Origin: Mytilus trossulus
Lineage: Eukaryota; Mollusca; Bivalvia; Mytilida; Mytilidae
Direction: 5' to 3'
DNA length: 64,000 nucleotides
NCBI RefSeq assembly: GCF_036588685.1
Contig: NC_086386.1
Coordinates: 7,720,117-7,784,116, forward strand
Shown piece by piece: positions 39,601-48,543 of this stretch; the first letter of the stretch is position 1; each line of letters begins with the position of its first letter. The position numbers and the translations under genes are program-made. The notes under the pieces were generated by a model. The model saw only the letters and a list, made by a program, of their open reading frames with translations. It was not told the DNA's origin and did not search any database.

Positions 39601-42459
39601 AAAAGAAAAAATATAAACAATCCAAAGTAGCATTTCAACTTCCTGTGCCAAGTCAGGAATATGATAGTTGGTATTCATACATTTGATGTGTTCCAGTTTT
39701 TGATTTTGCCATTTGATTAAGCACTTTCCGTTTTGAATTTTCCTAGGCGTTCAGTATTTTTGTGATTTTACGTTTTAGTTCGGAATCATTATAATGCATA
39801 CATTACTGGACATTACTCGTACTATTGGCTGTTAAGAAAATATGTAAATCCCGATAGGCATTCTTTGCTTGACTTGTATCTAGCGTACAAACGCTCAAAA
39901 TCAAAACACGGTATAGTAGCATTCAGAGTGCCACAACCTATTATCCTCTTATAAATATATATCAACTTGATTGTAAGTTAAGTTCGTCTTGATTTTTTTT
40001 ACTCCAGCTTATGTACAATTCACCAATTTATCAGGTTTTAATAAGTTGCGCATGCTTTATCTTAAGAATTACAAAGTTTCTTTGAAGTGTTGTCCAATGT
40101 CCTCTGTAAAGTGCTAAGACAAATGATGGATATACGGTTTTTACAAATAGAAATCATGTGATTTCCCATCTTTGTAGATAATCGACAGTTTCACTGTGTG
40201 GCATATGCTGAATCAGGATCAACATATTACATTGCAATGATGCATTCAGATGCCAGTGCTACTCACCGCTCTACGTGTGTGGTAAGTTAGCAATAATCTG
40301 TTCTGACGCTAGGTCTATCCACCATTCTAATGCAACAACTTTTGTAACGTGCATTTTGATTATATAACGTCACTTATTTACATGGCATATGCATGCTGAA
40401 CATGTGGTAAAAAAGCTCAAATACTGCTTCCGATATAGCGTACTACAAGTGAGATTGGCACTAAGAATAAAAAATATATAAAATACATTTGCTCGACGTA
40501 TTTCCCTACATCCAAAGTTAAGCATCTATACAGATGGTATTGCTACTATCCTTTGCTTTTACTATCTTTGTTTATGCATGGTAAGTGTACCAATTGTATG
40601 ATAAAAAGAAGTAAAAACAAAAATACTGAACTCCGAGGAAAATTTAAAAAGGAAAGTCGAAAATCAAAAGACAAAATCAAAATTCCAAACACATCAAACG
40701 AATGGATAACAACTGTCATATTCCTGACTTGGTACAGGCATTTTCTAATGTAGAAAATGATGGATTGAACCTGTTTTTATAGCTAGCTAAACCTCTCCCT
40801 TGTATGACAGTCGCATCAAATTCCATTTCATTGTCAACGATGAATGAACAAAACAAACATAGTACTCAAAAAGTAAAAATGTCAAAAATATGGGTGCAGC
40901 AGTCACTGCAATATTGTGTAAATAACATCTTTTAATATCACTATAAAAACAACAAATGAAAGGAAGAAGCACAAAAAGGCATACATCAATTTTAACATAC
41001 TGATTTTGATTCTCTTATACGACATTATTTATCTATGTAAAGTCTACACGTAAAGGATCGAAGGTTTTCTGTACTGGTGTAAAATTGCGCGTTTGAAATT
41101 CGCATAGGTAGACATAAAATAATTTTGTCGTTCAAAGTATGACGGCATACATATGGCAGAGTCACGTAAAGTAGATATAACAAAAAACAGACTTAACCGT
41201 AAAAGTTATAATCATAAATGAAATAATTGTGTGGTTCAAAGTATGACGGGATACATAAGTACAGTTTCACGTCAAATGTATATCATAGAAAACATACTTA
41301 ACAGAAAAAGTAGTATTATTGAATAAAATTATTTTGTCATTTAAAGTATGTCGAGATCCACAAGTAAAAGTAATATTGATAAATGAAATACTTTTGTCGT
41401 TTAAAGTATGATGTTTCACATAAGCACAGAGTCACGTCAAATGAATATCTCAAAAAACTGACTTAACAGTAAAAGTAATATTAATAAAGACAAGTAAAAG
41501 AATACTATAACACGTTACGATGATACGATGCTGCTATATTTCACTCATTACACTGTGTAATATAACTTCCGATGCTTGAATACGCAAAGCTCTAAATGAG
41601 TTGTACAGAATAAAACACTAGTGCATACTAATGGCATGAACTTTATCCATTCTATATGTCCGGTTGAAGACGAGCAAAAGCATAGATTGGAGGAAAACAT
41701 GACGCGCTGGCATATGAGTGACCTGACAAATGCCTATATGTCATGATCATGTGTAGGAACTGTCTTTATATATTTTTCTAATACAGTTTTGAATATAAAT
41801 TTTAGACTGCAATTATAACTGATAAAATAGTAACAGCCAGTACTGATCCCGGGAGTTGTAAAGTAGGTCAGACATCAAGTTCACGAACAACACACAGTGC
41901 TAGCGTCCTCATCACCATGGTGCCTTACGGTAATAATGTTAAAATTTGCTTTAGAGTTTATTTTTTTTAAGAATTTTAAACAATGTGAGACTTAAATGCA
42001 TTTGTTAGAGTATTGTGAAATTATTCTCTGTATGTAACATCTGTGACTTACATCACAATGCCACGTATCATAACGATCAATGTACTACTTGTCATCTTGC
42101 AAAAAGTCTTCAATAATGCCATGCTTGTGATTTGTACGAACGACGCGCATTTTATCTGCATATGGCTCATCAGTGGCGCGCATATAAAAACGGTTCAAAA
42201 TCAAAGACGAAGATATATTATTATTGTGTATCATCAATTTTGCAATGTTGGCTTAATTCAAAATATATTTATCAGCATTTCAAATAGTAGTCGCTATAAG
42301 AAATCTATTTATAAATATATTTTTTCTTTTTTTTCAGAAATATGCTGTGAGTATGCAAATACAGAAGTAGAACTAGGAAAGTTATCACTGGTTAATATAT
42401 CAGCAAAGATTGAGTTCTTATTTAAAATAAATAACTTAACAGTTTTTCGCTCTCCATGA
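30643..42459 (+). CDS. Gene C: secreted paralogue of gene B, eight exons, 337 aa
   Basis: Exons: 30643-30697, 33553-33751, 34335-34438, 38513-38638, 39139-39318, 40178-40281, 41806-41929, 42338-42459. All borders are GT-AG, and the 1014 bp make 338 codons ending TGA. Exons 1-7 match gene B exons 1-7 one by one, with the same phases (1, 2, 1, 1, 1, 0, 1) and equal lengths for exons 1 and 3. Residues 1-18 are a signal peptide (MEFFIKLVVFLGIFIRIS). Then come W-D-G-Q-W-Y-D-S-Y, a G-I-Y-N-Y module with paired Cys, S-G-S-T-Y-Y-I and D-P-G-S-C. The last exon replaces the membrane helix by a 39-residue end starting I-C-C-E-Y, so the product should be soluble. A strong donor-like site (GCT|gtgagt, 42346) lies inside that exon, so a membrane isoform using a downstream exon cannot be excluded, although I saw no candidate helix before 47 kb. 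Confidence 0.8.
30908..31905. mobile_element. Probable TTAA-type MITE, interrupted by a LINE fragment
   Basis: TTAAGGTAGATCACCAGTAT at the left is the imperfect inverse of ATACCATGAATCTACCTTAA at the right. TTAA at both ends suits piggyBac/Kolobok-like target choice. The middle is occupied by the LINE C-terminal fragment at 31376-31819. Gene C intron 1. Confidence 0.6.
31376..31819 (-). pseudogene. C-terminal fragment of a LINE reverse-transcriptase protein
   Basis: The minus strand reads T-R-T-G-V-R-G-N-S-L-K-I-F, then R-R-N-A-F-A-L-R-V-V-K-T-W-N-T-L-P-E and F-K-N-R-L-D-K-Y-W, the conserved extreme C-terminus of many non-LTR retrotransposon polyproteins. No polymerase domain precedes it, so it is a 5'-truncated insertion in gene C intron 1, opposite to the gene. 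Confidence 0.8.
32140..32605 (-). repeat. Dispersed mussel repeat, well-preserved minus copy
   Basis: 'gaaggccgtacggtgaccta', 'tagttgttaatgtctgtgtc', 'ttttggtctcttgcggacag' and 'caatcataccacatcttctt' are in the reverse order of the plus copies. It ends about 90 bp before the exon 2 array of gene C. Confidence 0.8.
32690..33552 (+). repeat. Tandem array of the exon 2 acceptor border of gene C
   Basis: Ten units precede the real exon 2 (11 with it). Exon-start equivalents lie at 32698, 32787, 32862, 32949, 33025, 33113, 33201, 33289, 33377, 33465 and 33553; the last seven steps are 88 bp. Each unit holds the intron end 'gaaagttattatattacag' and then the exon words 'gcatgttccgactggccgtc' and 'ggtctgggatggacagtggt'. 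Unlike a normal intron it therefore offers about ten near-identical acceptors. In the normal phase a upstream copy reads into TGA (at 'catatatga') about 22 codons on, so use of an upstream acceptor would truncate the protein. Confidence 0.95.
33553..33751 (+). CDS. Gene C exon 2 (first Cys/Trp module)
   Basis: 199 bp after a tattacag acceptor; donor TTTTAAG|gtatgt. It codes residues 19-85. Its first ~60 bp plus the intron end are the last unit of an 11-copy tandem array (32690-33552); only this copy continues into the full exon. Confidence 0.87.
34070..34200 (+). repeat. Dispersed mussel repeat, partial copy
   Basis: 'atatggtacgattgccaatg', 'tgacaactatccaacagatt', 'catggcctttacaa' and 'gaaatgacacaaattt'. 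Gene C intron 2. Confidence 0.65.
34335..34438 (+). CDS. Gene C exon 3
   Basis: 104 bp; acceptor gttttcag, donor AAGGAG|gtgagt. Residues 85-120, one Cys (A-L-I-C-I) matching gene B C95. Confidence 0.82.
34865..35112. repeat. Partial copy of the MITE seen at 17100
   Basis: 'cggaatcctctggttttatc', 'aatcttttacatttatgatg' and 'gaggatattttcccgcc' match 17130-17350. Its right end is lost. It lies in intron 3 of gene C, as the other lies in intron 3 of gene B, but in opposite orientation relative to the gene. Confidence 0.7.
35765..36540 (-). repeat. Composite repeat, copy 1 (gene C intron 3)
   Basis: It starts with an inverted CAAGTCAGGAATATGACAG element ('ctgtcatattcctgacttgg'), then 'cctctcacttgtatgacagt', then 'gcatacatcaaaattaacat' and 'aaagtctacccgtaaaggaa'. 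The second half recurs at once (36300-36545), so that block is tandemly doubled. The same composite is at 40600..41515. Confidence 0.75.
36564..37965 (-). mobile_element. LINE insertion (reverse transcriptase with YADD) in gene C intron 3
   Basis: The minus strand reads G-V-P-Q-G-S-I-L-G-P-L-L-F-I-L-Y-I-N-D-L and L-Y-A-D-D-S-T-L-H (catalytic YADD, about 37770), then the thumb (Y-I-L-P-L-F-D-Y-C-C-N-I-W-G) and, after an interruption at 37140-37318, L-L-K-K-S-A-R-I-I-V and the C-terminal S-Q-I-W-N-S-L-P. A one-base slip near 36815 shifts the last ~30 codons. The 3' end carries AATAAAG and a (TTTA)n tail seen as aaataaataaat at 36566-36592. TATAACAAA flanks both sides as a possible target duplication. 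It is 5'-truncated. Confidence 0.88.
37140..37318 (+). repeat. SINE-like mussel repeat nested in the LINE
   Basis: 'agatgtggtgtgagtgccaa', 'tgagacaactctccatccaa', 'ggctcacaccgaacaacaag' and 'ctataaagggccccaaaatt' interrupt the reverse-transcriptase frame. On the LINE coding strand I-N-K-L-L is read on both sides, a diverged target duplication of about 15 bp. Confidence 0.85.
37966..38300. repeat. Tandem ~90-bp repeat continuing past the LINE
   Basis: 'ggttcaaagtatgatgggat', 'agtatcacgtcaaatgtata', 'aaacagacttaacag' and similar phrases repeat three to four times. The same repeat, uninterrupted, is at 41110..41515. Confidence 0.75.
38513..38638 (+). CDS. Gene C exon 4
   Basis: 126 bp; acceptor ggttaaag, donor GACG|gtaata. 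Residues 120-162. The start G-T-E-T aligns with gene B D-T-E-A, which favours this rather weak acceptor; the alternative tttacag at 38459-38465 runs into a stop. Confidence 0.75.
38830..39120. other. Gene C intron 4, no recognised feature
   Basis: AT-rich intron between exons 4 and 5; nothing beyond the splice borders was recognised. Confidence 0.4.
39139..39318 (+). CDS. Gene C exon 5
   Basis: 180 bp; acceptor ttttatag, donor GATGCAG|gtgaga. Residues 162-222: P-N-P-F-L-G-I-Y-N-Y-T-F and three Cys in the same places as gene B exon 5, with several N-x-S/T sequons. Confidence 0.85.
39635..39790 (+). repeat. Dispersed repeat (CAAGTCAGGAATATGATAG copy)
   Basis: 'tgccaagtcaggaatatgat', 'gatgtgttccagtttttgat' and 'gccatttgattaagcacttt' up to 'ggcgttcagtatttttgtga'. 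Gene C intron 5. Confidence 0.7.
40178..40281 (+). CDS. Gene C exon 6
   Basis: 104 bp; acceptor ctttgtag, donor TGTGTG|gtaagt, ends in phase 0. Residues 222-256, with H-C-V-A-Y and S-G-S-T-Y-Y-I. Confidence 0.85.
40600..41515 (-). repeat. Composite repeat, copy 2 (gene C intron 6)
   Basis: It has the same order as 35765: 'ctgtcatattcctgacttgg', 'gcatacatcaattttaacat', 'aaagtctacacgtaaaggat', then at least four ~90-bp tandem units with 'gttcaaagtatgacggc'-like starts and 'cagagtcacgtaaagtagat'-like ends (41110-41480). It shows what the insertion site of the LINE at 36564 looked like before insertion. Confidence 0.78.
41806..41929 (+). CDS. Gene C exon 7
   Basis: 124 bp; acceptor aattttag, donor CTTACG|gtaata. 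Residues 257-298, with D-P-G-S-C-K-V-G-Q-T-S, matching gene B exon 7. Confidence 0.84.
42130..42215 (+). repeat. Dispersed repeat (GACGCGC..CTCATCAGTG family), degenerate
   Basis: 'acgaacgacgcgcattttat', 'ggctcatcagtggcgcgc' and 'aacggttcaaaatcaaag' match 60830-60890. Gene C intron 7. Confidence 0.6.
42338..42459 (+). CDS. Gene C last coding exon (soluble end)
   Basis: 122 bp after a long pyrimidine tract and ttttcag. It continues the frame as E-I-C-C-E-Y and ends R-S-P and TGA. No counterpart in gene B and no hydrophobic helix. Confidence 0.65.
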
Positions 42460-44639
42460 AAATCCTTTTTTTACAAACAGATAATGCGTTTCGGTCCTGT
42501 AGTACCTTAACTGCAAAATTAACAACAAACAGGAAACACTTGCAGTGATTTATTAAGGCAAAAAAAGAGATATAGTATGGTTTAACTGATGACAAACAAT
42601 AACCAAAGCTTGAAGGGCATTGATGTTAGGACCTCGCTTAAGGAATTCGTGCATCTTACAACTAAGATTGTAAAAATTAATATGAAATAATCACCTATTT
42701 CACATTTAGTTTCATGTTAGTTGAACGATATAAAGATCATTTACAATCTTATTAAGATAAAGACCATTGCTTAATTACCAGGATCCGACAGCACTTCGTT
42801 ATACTTTCTGTTCCGATAGTTATAACATCAGAAAATTTGATTGAAACCTTCAAATTTTGAAGGCGTGTATCAGTGTGACAAAGCAAGAGGATCATTAAGT
42901 GATCTTTAAAAATAAAAGTAGAGCAGAGCGTTTTCAGATTCTCGAAAGTGTAGCGGGAATACAGAACATGTCTTTCAATCGGATTGAATAATTCATTTAT
43001 ACAAATGTTTCATCATTATCATCGTTTGTCACGAAACGATTATTATGATAAAAGTACGAACAAAAATCCCTTTAATCTGCTTCCATTTATAACATAAACC
43101 ACAGTCAGTTTGGGGCGTGAAAAAACTAACAAAAATGACAATGCAGCATATTTTTTGAAGCGACTGAACGTGTGAACAATGAAAATGTAAATCAAATAAA
43201 CTCTGCACAATTTATGTTTTGCTCTTGTAGATTCGGCTTCAAGCGCATTCTATTTATCAAAATCTATTAATTTGATCTCTATGTCAGTATTGCTGATGCA
43301 TTTGTTTTTATAAGGTAAGAATATTGTAAGTTTTCAAACTAATAAACAGCCATAGAAAACAAATAGAAATAAATTTAAAAAAAAACAAGTGAACGAATTC
43401 CAAAAGAAATAACATGTACACAGTTGTATATGGTACAGAATACTGCTATGATGTTCCTACTGAGATATAAGTACAGGTAATGACAAATCATTCAGTTAAA
43501 TATCAGGCTAACGGGTCGTGATGTTGCACATGAGACTTTTTGTCTAGAACATACTCATTATATAAAGGAATCAAAGTTGCATTCAGATGATAAAATCGCG
43601 AACAAGTATTATCAACACTATCATTACTATGCACTGCAAAAATGACGTGACATCAGATTGTACAAGACGGAAAGCATGTTCCTCTGATAATGAAAACCGC
43701 CTCATTGCTCACTATTTCACCGGATATTAATCGAATATGTAAGTCTAAAAATTGAGGTAAGGGTATGAATACTAATAGGAATGTATTATCATAATCACTG
43801 AGACAAACTGACTCAAAATATAACAGACACATCGTTTTCGTCGATGAAGAATTGTGTAGTAGTAATATGAGCTAAGGATAAAATCTTCTCAGACTGAACA
43901 TAGTATGTGACAGTACCTATGAATTCTCAATGAAGAATCAGTGTTCTGATCAAAATGCAATGTGAACATAGGTTGCTGGACTGTTACTTAAAACGAAAAA
44001 AGATTCAAGATATGAGAGATAAATCTGTTTTCATCGATATGTATCAAAATTTACAAAATAGATTATAAAATCCAAAATTTAAAAATTTCAACATTGATGG
44101 TTATTCTTTTCAAATGAACACTTAGTATGTGTATCTCAATGGACATTGATGATTTGATGATGTTATTATTTTTCAGAAGTTTATATACATATCAACATTA
44201 CCGAAATAAAACTCAAGATATCAAGATGCGATTGAGAAGTTCGGAACACTTCTTATAATACCTGGAACATTAGATATTTATGTGAATCCCATCTTTAGAA
44301 CTAAAACATATCATTGATTAAACAATTCAGTTCGTTGATCTGAGCATACTCTGCTGTCTAATAAAATGAGCATAAATGTATATCATGTAATAAGTGTAAT
44401 TAAACTTACAACTGTGTAGTAGATATATAAAGCTAGGAATACTGATTATGTTTTTATCTGAACATGAAGCAACTTGACGCTTTACAAATACGTTGCATGG
44501 TAATATAGACACAACGCCATAACTGTATGAACATTTATTAAATAATTGAAATATAAACGCCAAAAGATACCATATTCAAACTTATAAGTAGAAACACAAC
44601 TGCAAATGTCATGGTAAAAGAAACGAATACTATTACAAG
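42460..44639. other. Intergenic, no gene recognised
   Basis: 3' flank of gene C: AT-rich, with AATAAA at about 42910 as a possible polyadenylation signal. Small ORFs here have no recognisable protein features. Confidence 0.45.
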
Positions 44640-45004
44640 GTTATCAAACATTAACACCAAGCAACATAGAAAAAAGAGAAGACTTAGCAACACGAACCAA
44701 TATGTTTAACAAGGGACATCAGATACTCTGGAAGGGGTAGAAGATCCACCTTAACATTTGTCCTCCGTTGTGTTGCTCATGTAAGTACAAACACAGTGAT
44801 AGGTTCTATTCGATAGCTAGGTCACATACGTTAAAAGAGGACAGGATTGTGGTTAAAACAATTGGAGCATACTTGTTAATATCTGCTAAAAAGATATTCG
44901 ACAACCAGCTGAAGATTGCGTTTGCAAAATTGTTTAAGGACGGTTTTCAACTTCTTTACTTGGAACTCTTGGTTGAATAGTTTCCTTGCAGAAAATGGAA
45001 GTGG
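44640..45004 (-). pseudogene. Penelope-like retroelement fragment, minus orientation
   Basis: 'gttgtgttgctcatgtaagt', 'agtgataggttctattcgat', 'aggtcacatacgttaaaaga' and 'ttggaactcttggttgaata' are reverse-strand wording of the element seen in plus at 54256-55470 (there K-L-L-N-Q-E-F-Q is read from the same place). It is short and internally deleted. Confidence 0.55.
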
Positions 45005-45112
45005 AGTTTCTCGCTACACTGAAGACCCATTGGTGGTCTTCGGCTGTTGACTGCTCTATGGTCGGGTTGTTGTCGCTTTGACACATTCCTCATTTCCTTT
45101 CTCAATTTTATT
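45005..45112 (-). repeat. Dispersed mussel repeat, inverse of 27662
   Basis: 'tctcgctacactgaagaccc', 'attggtggtcttcggctgtt', 'gtcgggttgttgtcgctttg' and 'acacattcctcatttccttt' are the reverse complement of the 27662 family. It abuts the Penelope-like fragment. Confidence 0.8.
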
Positions 45113-46857
45113 ATGTTATTTACCAGTAATACATAGATGACGTTCCTTCACATTTAAAACGCCACAGCAGACACGAGCATAGCGAAGGAATTATGAAATG
45201 AACACAGCCTAAGATGATGTCAAAGGGACATATCCATCCAAAAAGGGAACATTTGTTTAGTCCCGTTTGTGGTAACTTTTAGTGTGCAATTTCCTGTGTG
45301 AAACTGAAATATCTGAATCTGGGAAAGAAATATTATTACCGTTTAAATTTGCTTTATTTGAAATTTCTTTTGGGAAATTTAACTCATCATAGATAATGAC
45401 TTAATTTTGTATATACGCCAGACGCGCATTTCGTTTACAAAAGATTCATCAGTGATGCGTAAATTTACGCAGTATAATTTGAAAAGTCTTGATTATTTAA
45501 CGAGAAAATATCATCAAGGTAATTCGTGTTAAAATCATCAACTAAATGCAATTCAGATGGATCTGTAGTACTGAGTTTAGTTATAAACTGTTATTGATAA
45601 CAGTACAAAAACAAGTCTACTTTTATCAATGTTTGTCCATTATGAGGAGTACATGTACTTCTGTGAAATGTCACATTCCAGATACCTATTTTTAATAGCA
45701 ACATGATGGAGTTTTTCAGTTTCTTAGGCATTCATTAAAGTGATTCAATAAATTATTACAATTCACTGTCATCCTCATATGTGTCTGTTTACACTAGGTT
45801 TCAGTAACCTCAGATGACTGATATATTCCAAAATAATTTACTTATTCTATCAAACAAAGAACAAAATAGAGTCCAACGTTTATTAAAACTACGCTTAGTA
45901 TAACTAAATATTAAAAAAAATCTGCTTATGAAATACCATACATGAATAAAAATACTAATGTAAAACGCATGATCATTGCACACAAGATTTCATGATTAAA
46001 CTTAAAAATTAAAAAAAAACAAGAAACAATTTCCACATTTAAAGACATATTTACAACATGCTTAAATGGAGAGATATGATAAAATAAATCAAAACAAATA
46101 TAAATGAAAAAACAACATAATGTCCATATATGAAAATATATGTCAAATACTTAGGTTTACAAATAAGCACAATATTGATGCACTAGAATGACTAATACTA
46201 AGCAGATATCAAAACATAAATGTTTCACAATGTTTCTTAGGACAATGAACTAATATATCATTGATAACATTTTTCCCAATCAACATTTAGGGTTTTTTTT
46301 TTCAATTTTTCGTGTAAATTAGTTTTCAATGCGTATTTCTGGATATAAATGGTACCAACATATATTTCAGATGCGTAAATATAAGTGTTGTACAGCATAC
46401 ACATTGGAATAAAAATGATTATTTCATCAACAATGATGCGTGTTTATTTGACTAATTCAAAGGTGATGAGAACAAAGACAACACTTTAAATAAACATACA
46501 GATTGGTTTTGAATGTTAGATTGTAGGTCAGGAAACGGTGTATCAGGCTGAGGTTCAATGTTCATTGTCTGATTGGAAGTGAGGAAATGGAGTTATAGGT
46601 TCATAGCAATGGTCATTGTTATATTAGAGGTCAGAAAGTGGAGTAAATGGCATGTCAAATAAATGGTGTGTTTCGTCAACAAGATAATACTGTTTTATTT
46701 CAAAAAGTTTTTTAAGGTTATAAATTTCTTAACAAAATAAAAATCAGCCATCCTAAATCATGAAATTAAACACTAAAAAATGTATGACAACAACAAAAAA
46801 AGTTTGACCATGCACACTATTCATTGAAAATATCAAACGCCGACCCTCTATATAAAA
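45113..46857. other. Intergenic, mostly unrecognised
   Basis: AT-rich DNA. The only recognised item is a degenerate GCCAGACGCGCATTTCG repeat at 45408-45470. It may contain 3' untranslated sequence of gene D at its right end. Confidence 0.4.
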
Positions 46858-46960
46858 AAGAAGATGTGGTATGGTTGCAAATGAGACAACTATCCACAAA
46901 AGACCAAAATGACACAAACATTAACAACTATAGGTCACCGTACGGCCTCTATTTCATCTT
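46858..46960 (+). repeat. Dispersed mussel repeat, well-preserved short copy
   Basis: 'gaagatgtggtatggttgca', 'aatgagacaactatccacaa', 'aagaccaaaatgacacaaac' and 'aactataggtcaccgtacgg' are in canonical order. Confidence 0.85.
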
Positions 46961-47725
46961 CAACAACAAAATTTGACCAAAACCAAAAACACATCAATAC
47001 TATAAGAGAAAAATATAAAGAAAAATTATCAAGGACAATACATAAGAGCAATAAAACATATATACAATAGTACACTCACGTCTTCTAACATTGGTATTAC
47101 AACATTTACCAATCAGTAAAAAATGCAAATTTGTGTAAATGAACAAATGCATATGATCAATTCTTATATATTCCCAACTATTTCACATGTGTCATCGTTT
47201 TATTATGTCACTCTCAAAAGTCTGTTACTTTTACAATTGAAAATTTAACAAGTGGTAACAAAATAATCACACTATTAGTAATAATAACTATTTTGATTTC
47301 AAAATATAAACAGAACTTTGTCTCTAAGATATTATTCTATTTCTCTGAAGTTTGAAAAAAGACAGTATACATATGTGAAATTAAGAGCACGCACATACAA
47401 GGCAAATCATACAAATACTGTAGCTAAACGAATGAAAAAAAAAACCAGCAGGTTTACAACGTTACATAAAGACTGTAGTTTAAGTTTTTTGTCCCTAACA
47501 TTTATTAATTTTACATAGTGAATTTATCTGTTTTGATTCGTTTCATTTTATCAGTGTGTTTTAAATTTTTCAATAAATGGAGGATTGTTAGATGCGGAGT
47601 TGAACAAAATATTAATATTTGTTAAAAGAGCTATTTTGTTGACAATATGAGCATGGGTATAATCAACAGACTGATTGAAATTTTGACGGAAGGTATAAAG
47701 CATATGAAATGAGGTAATCAGCATA

Positions 47726-48543
47726 TCAACTAAAAATCTCGTTGAAAACTTTAACAAGCCCAGCAGTTTGTCTGATCACTAGTTTTCTTTGTGTGAGATT
47801 ATAATGTATATTAACATCTGACGGAGATATTGATATTGTATTTACTTGTTTATACTGTTTACCATCAGATGACATATGTTGTATAGATCCATCCCTACAT
47901 AATAAATACAGACTGCCATCTTGTAGTGTAGTCATCCTCCTGGGTGTTGATGGTAATGATATTATGTGATGTGCGCCATCCGTATAGCTGTACCAGTACA
48001 GGTTGTTGTTGTTATATGAGTCGATATCACAGTAGTATATTCTGTCACCAGAACCATGCAACCTGTTAGGACTAAAGTTAGTCTGTATTGTCTGTACCAC
48101 CTCTCCTGTCTGATGATCTATGATCAATATTCTGCACTCACCTCCTACAACTAACAAGTTGTTTATAGATGTAATCCCAAAACACCGCATTCCAGGTACT
48201 GATATCGAATTAACTTTGAGTTTATTATTTATGTCAAACATCTCTATACAGTCCCTTTTCCACAATGTAATAGCTACGGTAGAGTTGCTAACTGCTGTAA
48301 CACACCATGGGCTACCGAGTACATATATGATATCTACCTGTGATTCATCTGTTTTGCAGATGAGTAGCCTGTTTTGGTAAGGTAAACCCATTACCAGTCT
48401 ACCATCATCCATCATCACTATACCTGCGATACCCCCTCTCCAGTCTCCACCAACAAGTACTGATTTCAGGTCGGTCTGCTGGTTTAATGTGAAGATAGAC
48501 TGTCCTAGTATATATGGTTTTATTGGATGATGGTAATTATTTC
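47726..48543 (-). CDS. Gene D exon 4 (beta-propeller and stop)
   Basis: 818 bp after acceptor acttttacag, open from phase 1 to TGA at 47728-47726. No internal stop, which argues that the exon is or was recently under selection. It ends V-K-V-F-N-E-I-F-S. Confidence 0.85.

Noticed and set aside
41989..42337. Start of the 138-codon ORF before gene C exon 8 as an alternative first exon
   Set aside because: The 5' part includes a degenerate dispersed repeat (42130-42215) and a pyrimidine tract with a good acceptor; only the part after 42338 fits the gene.
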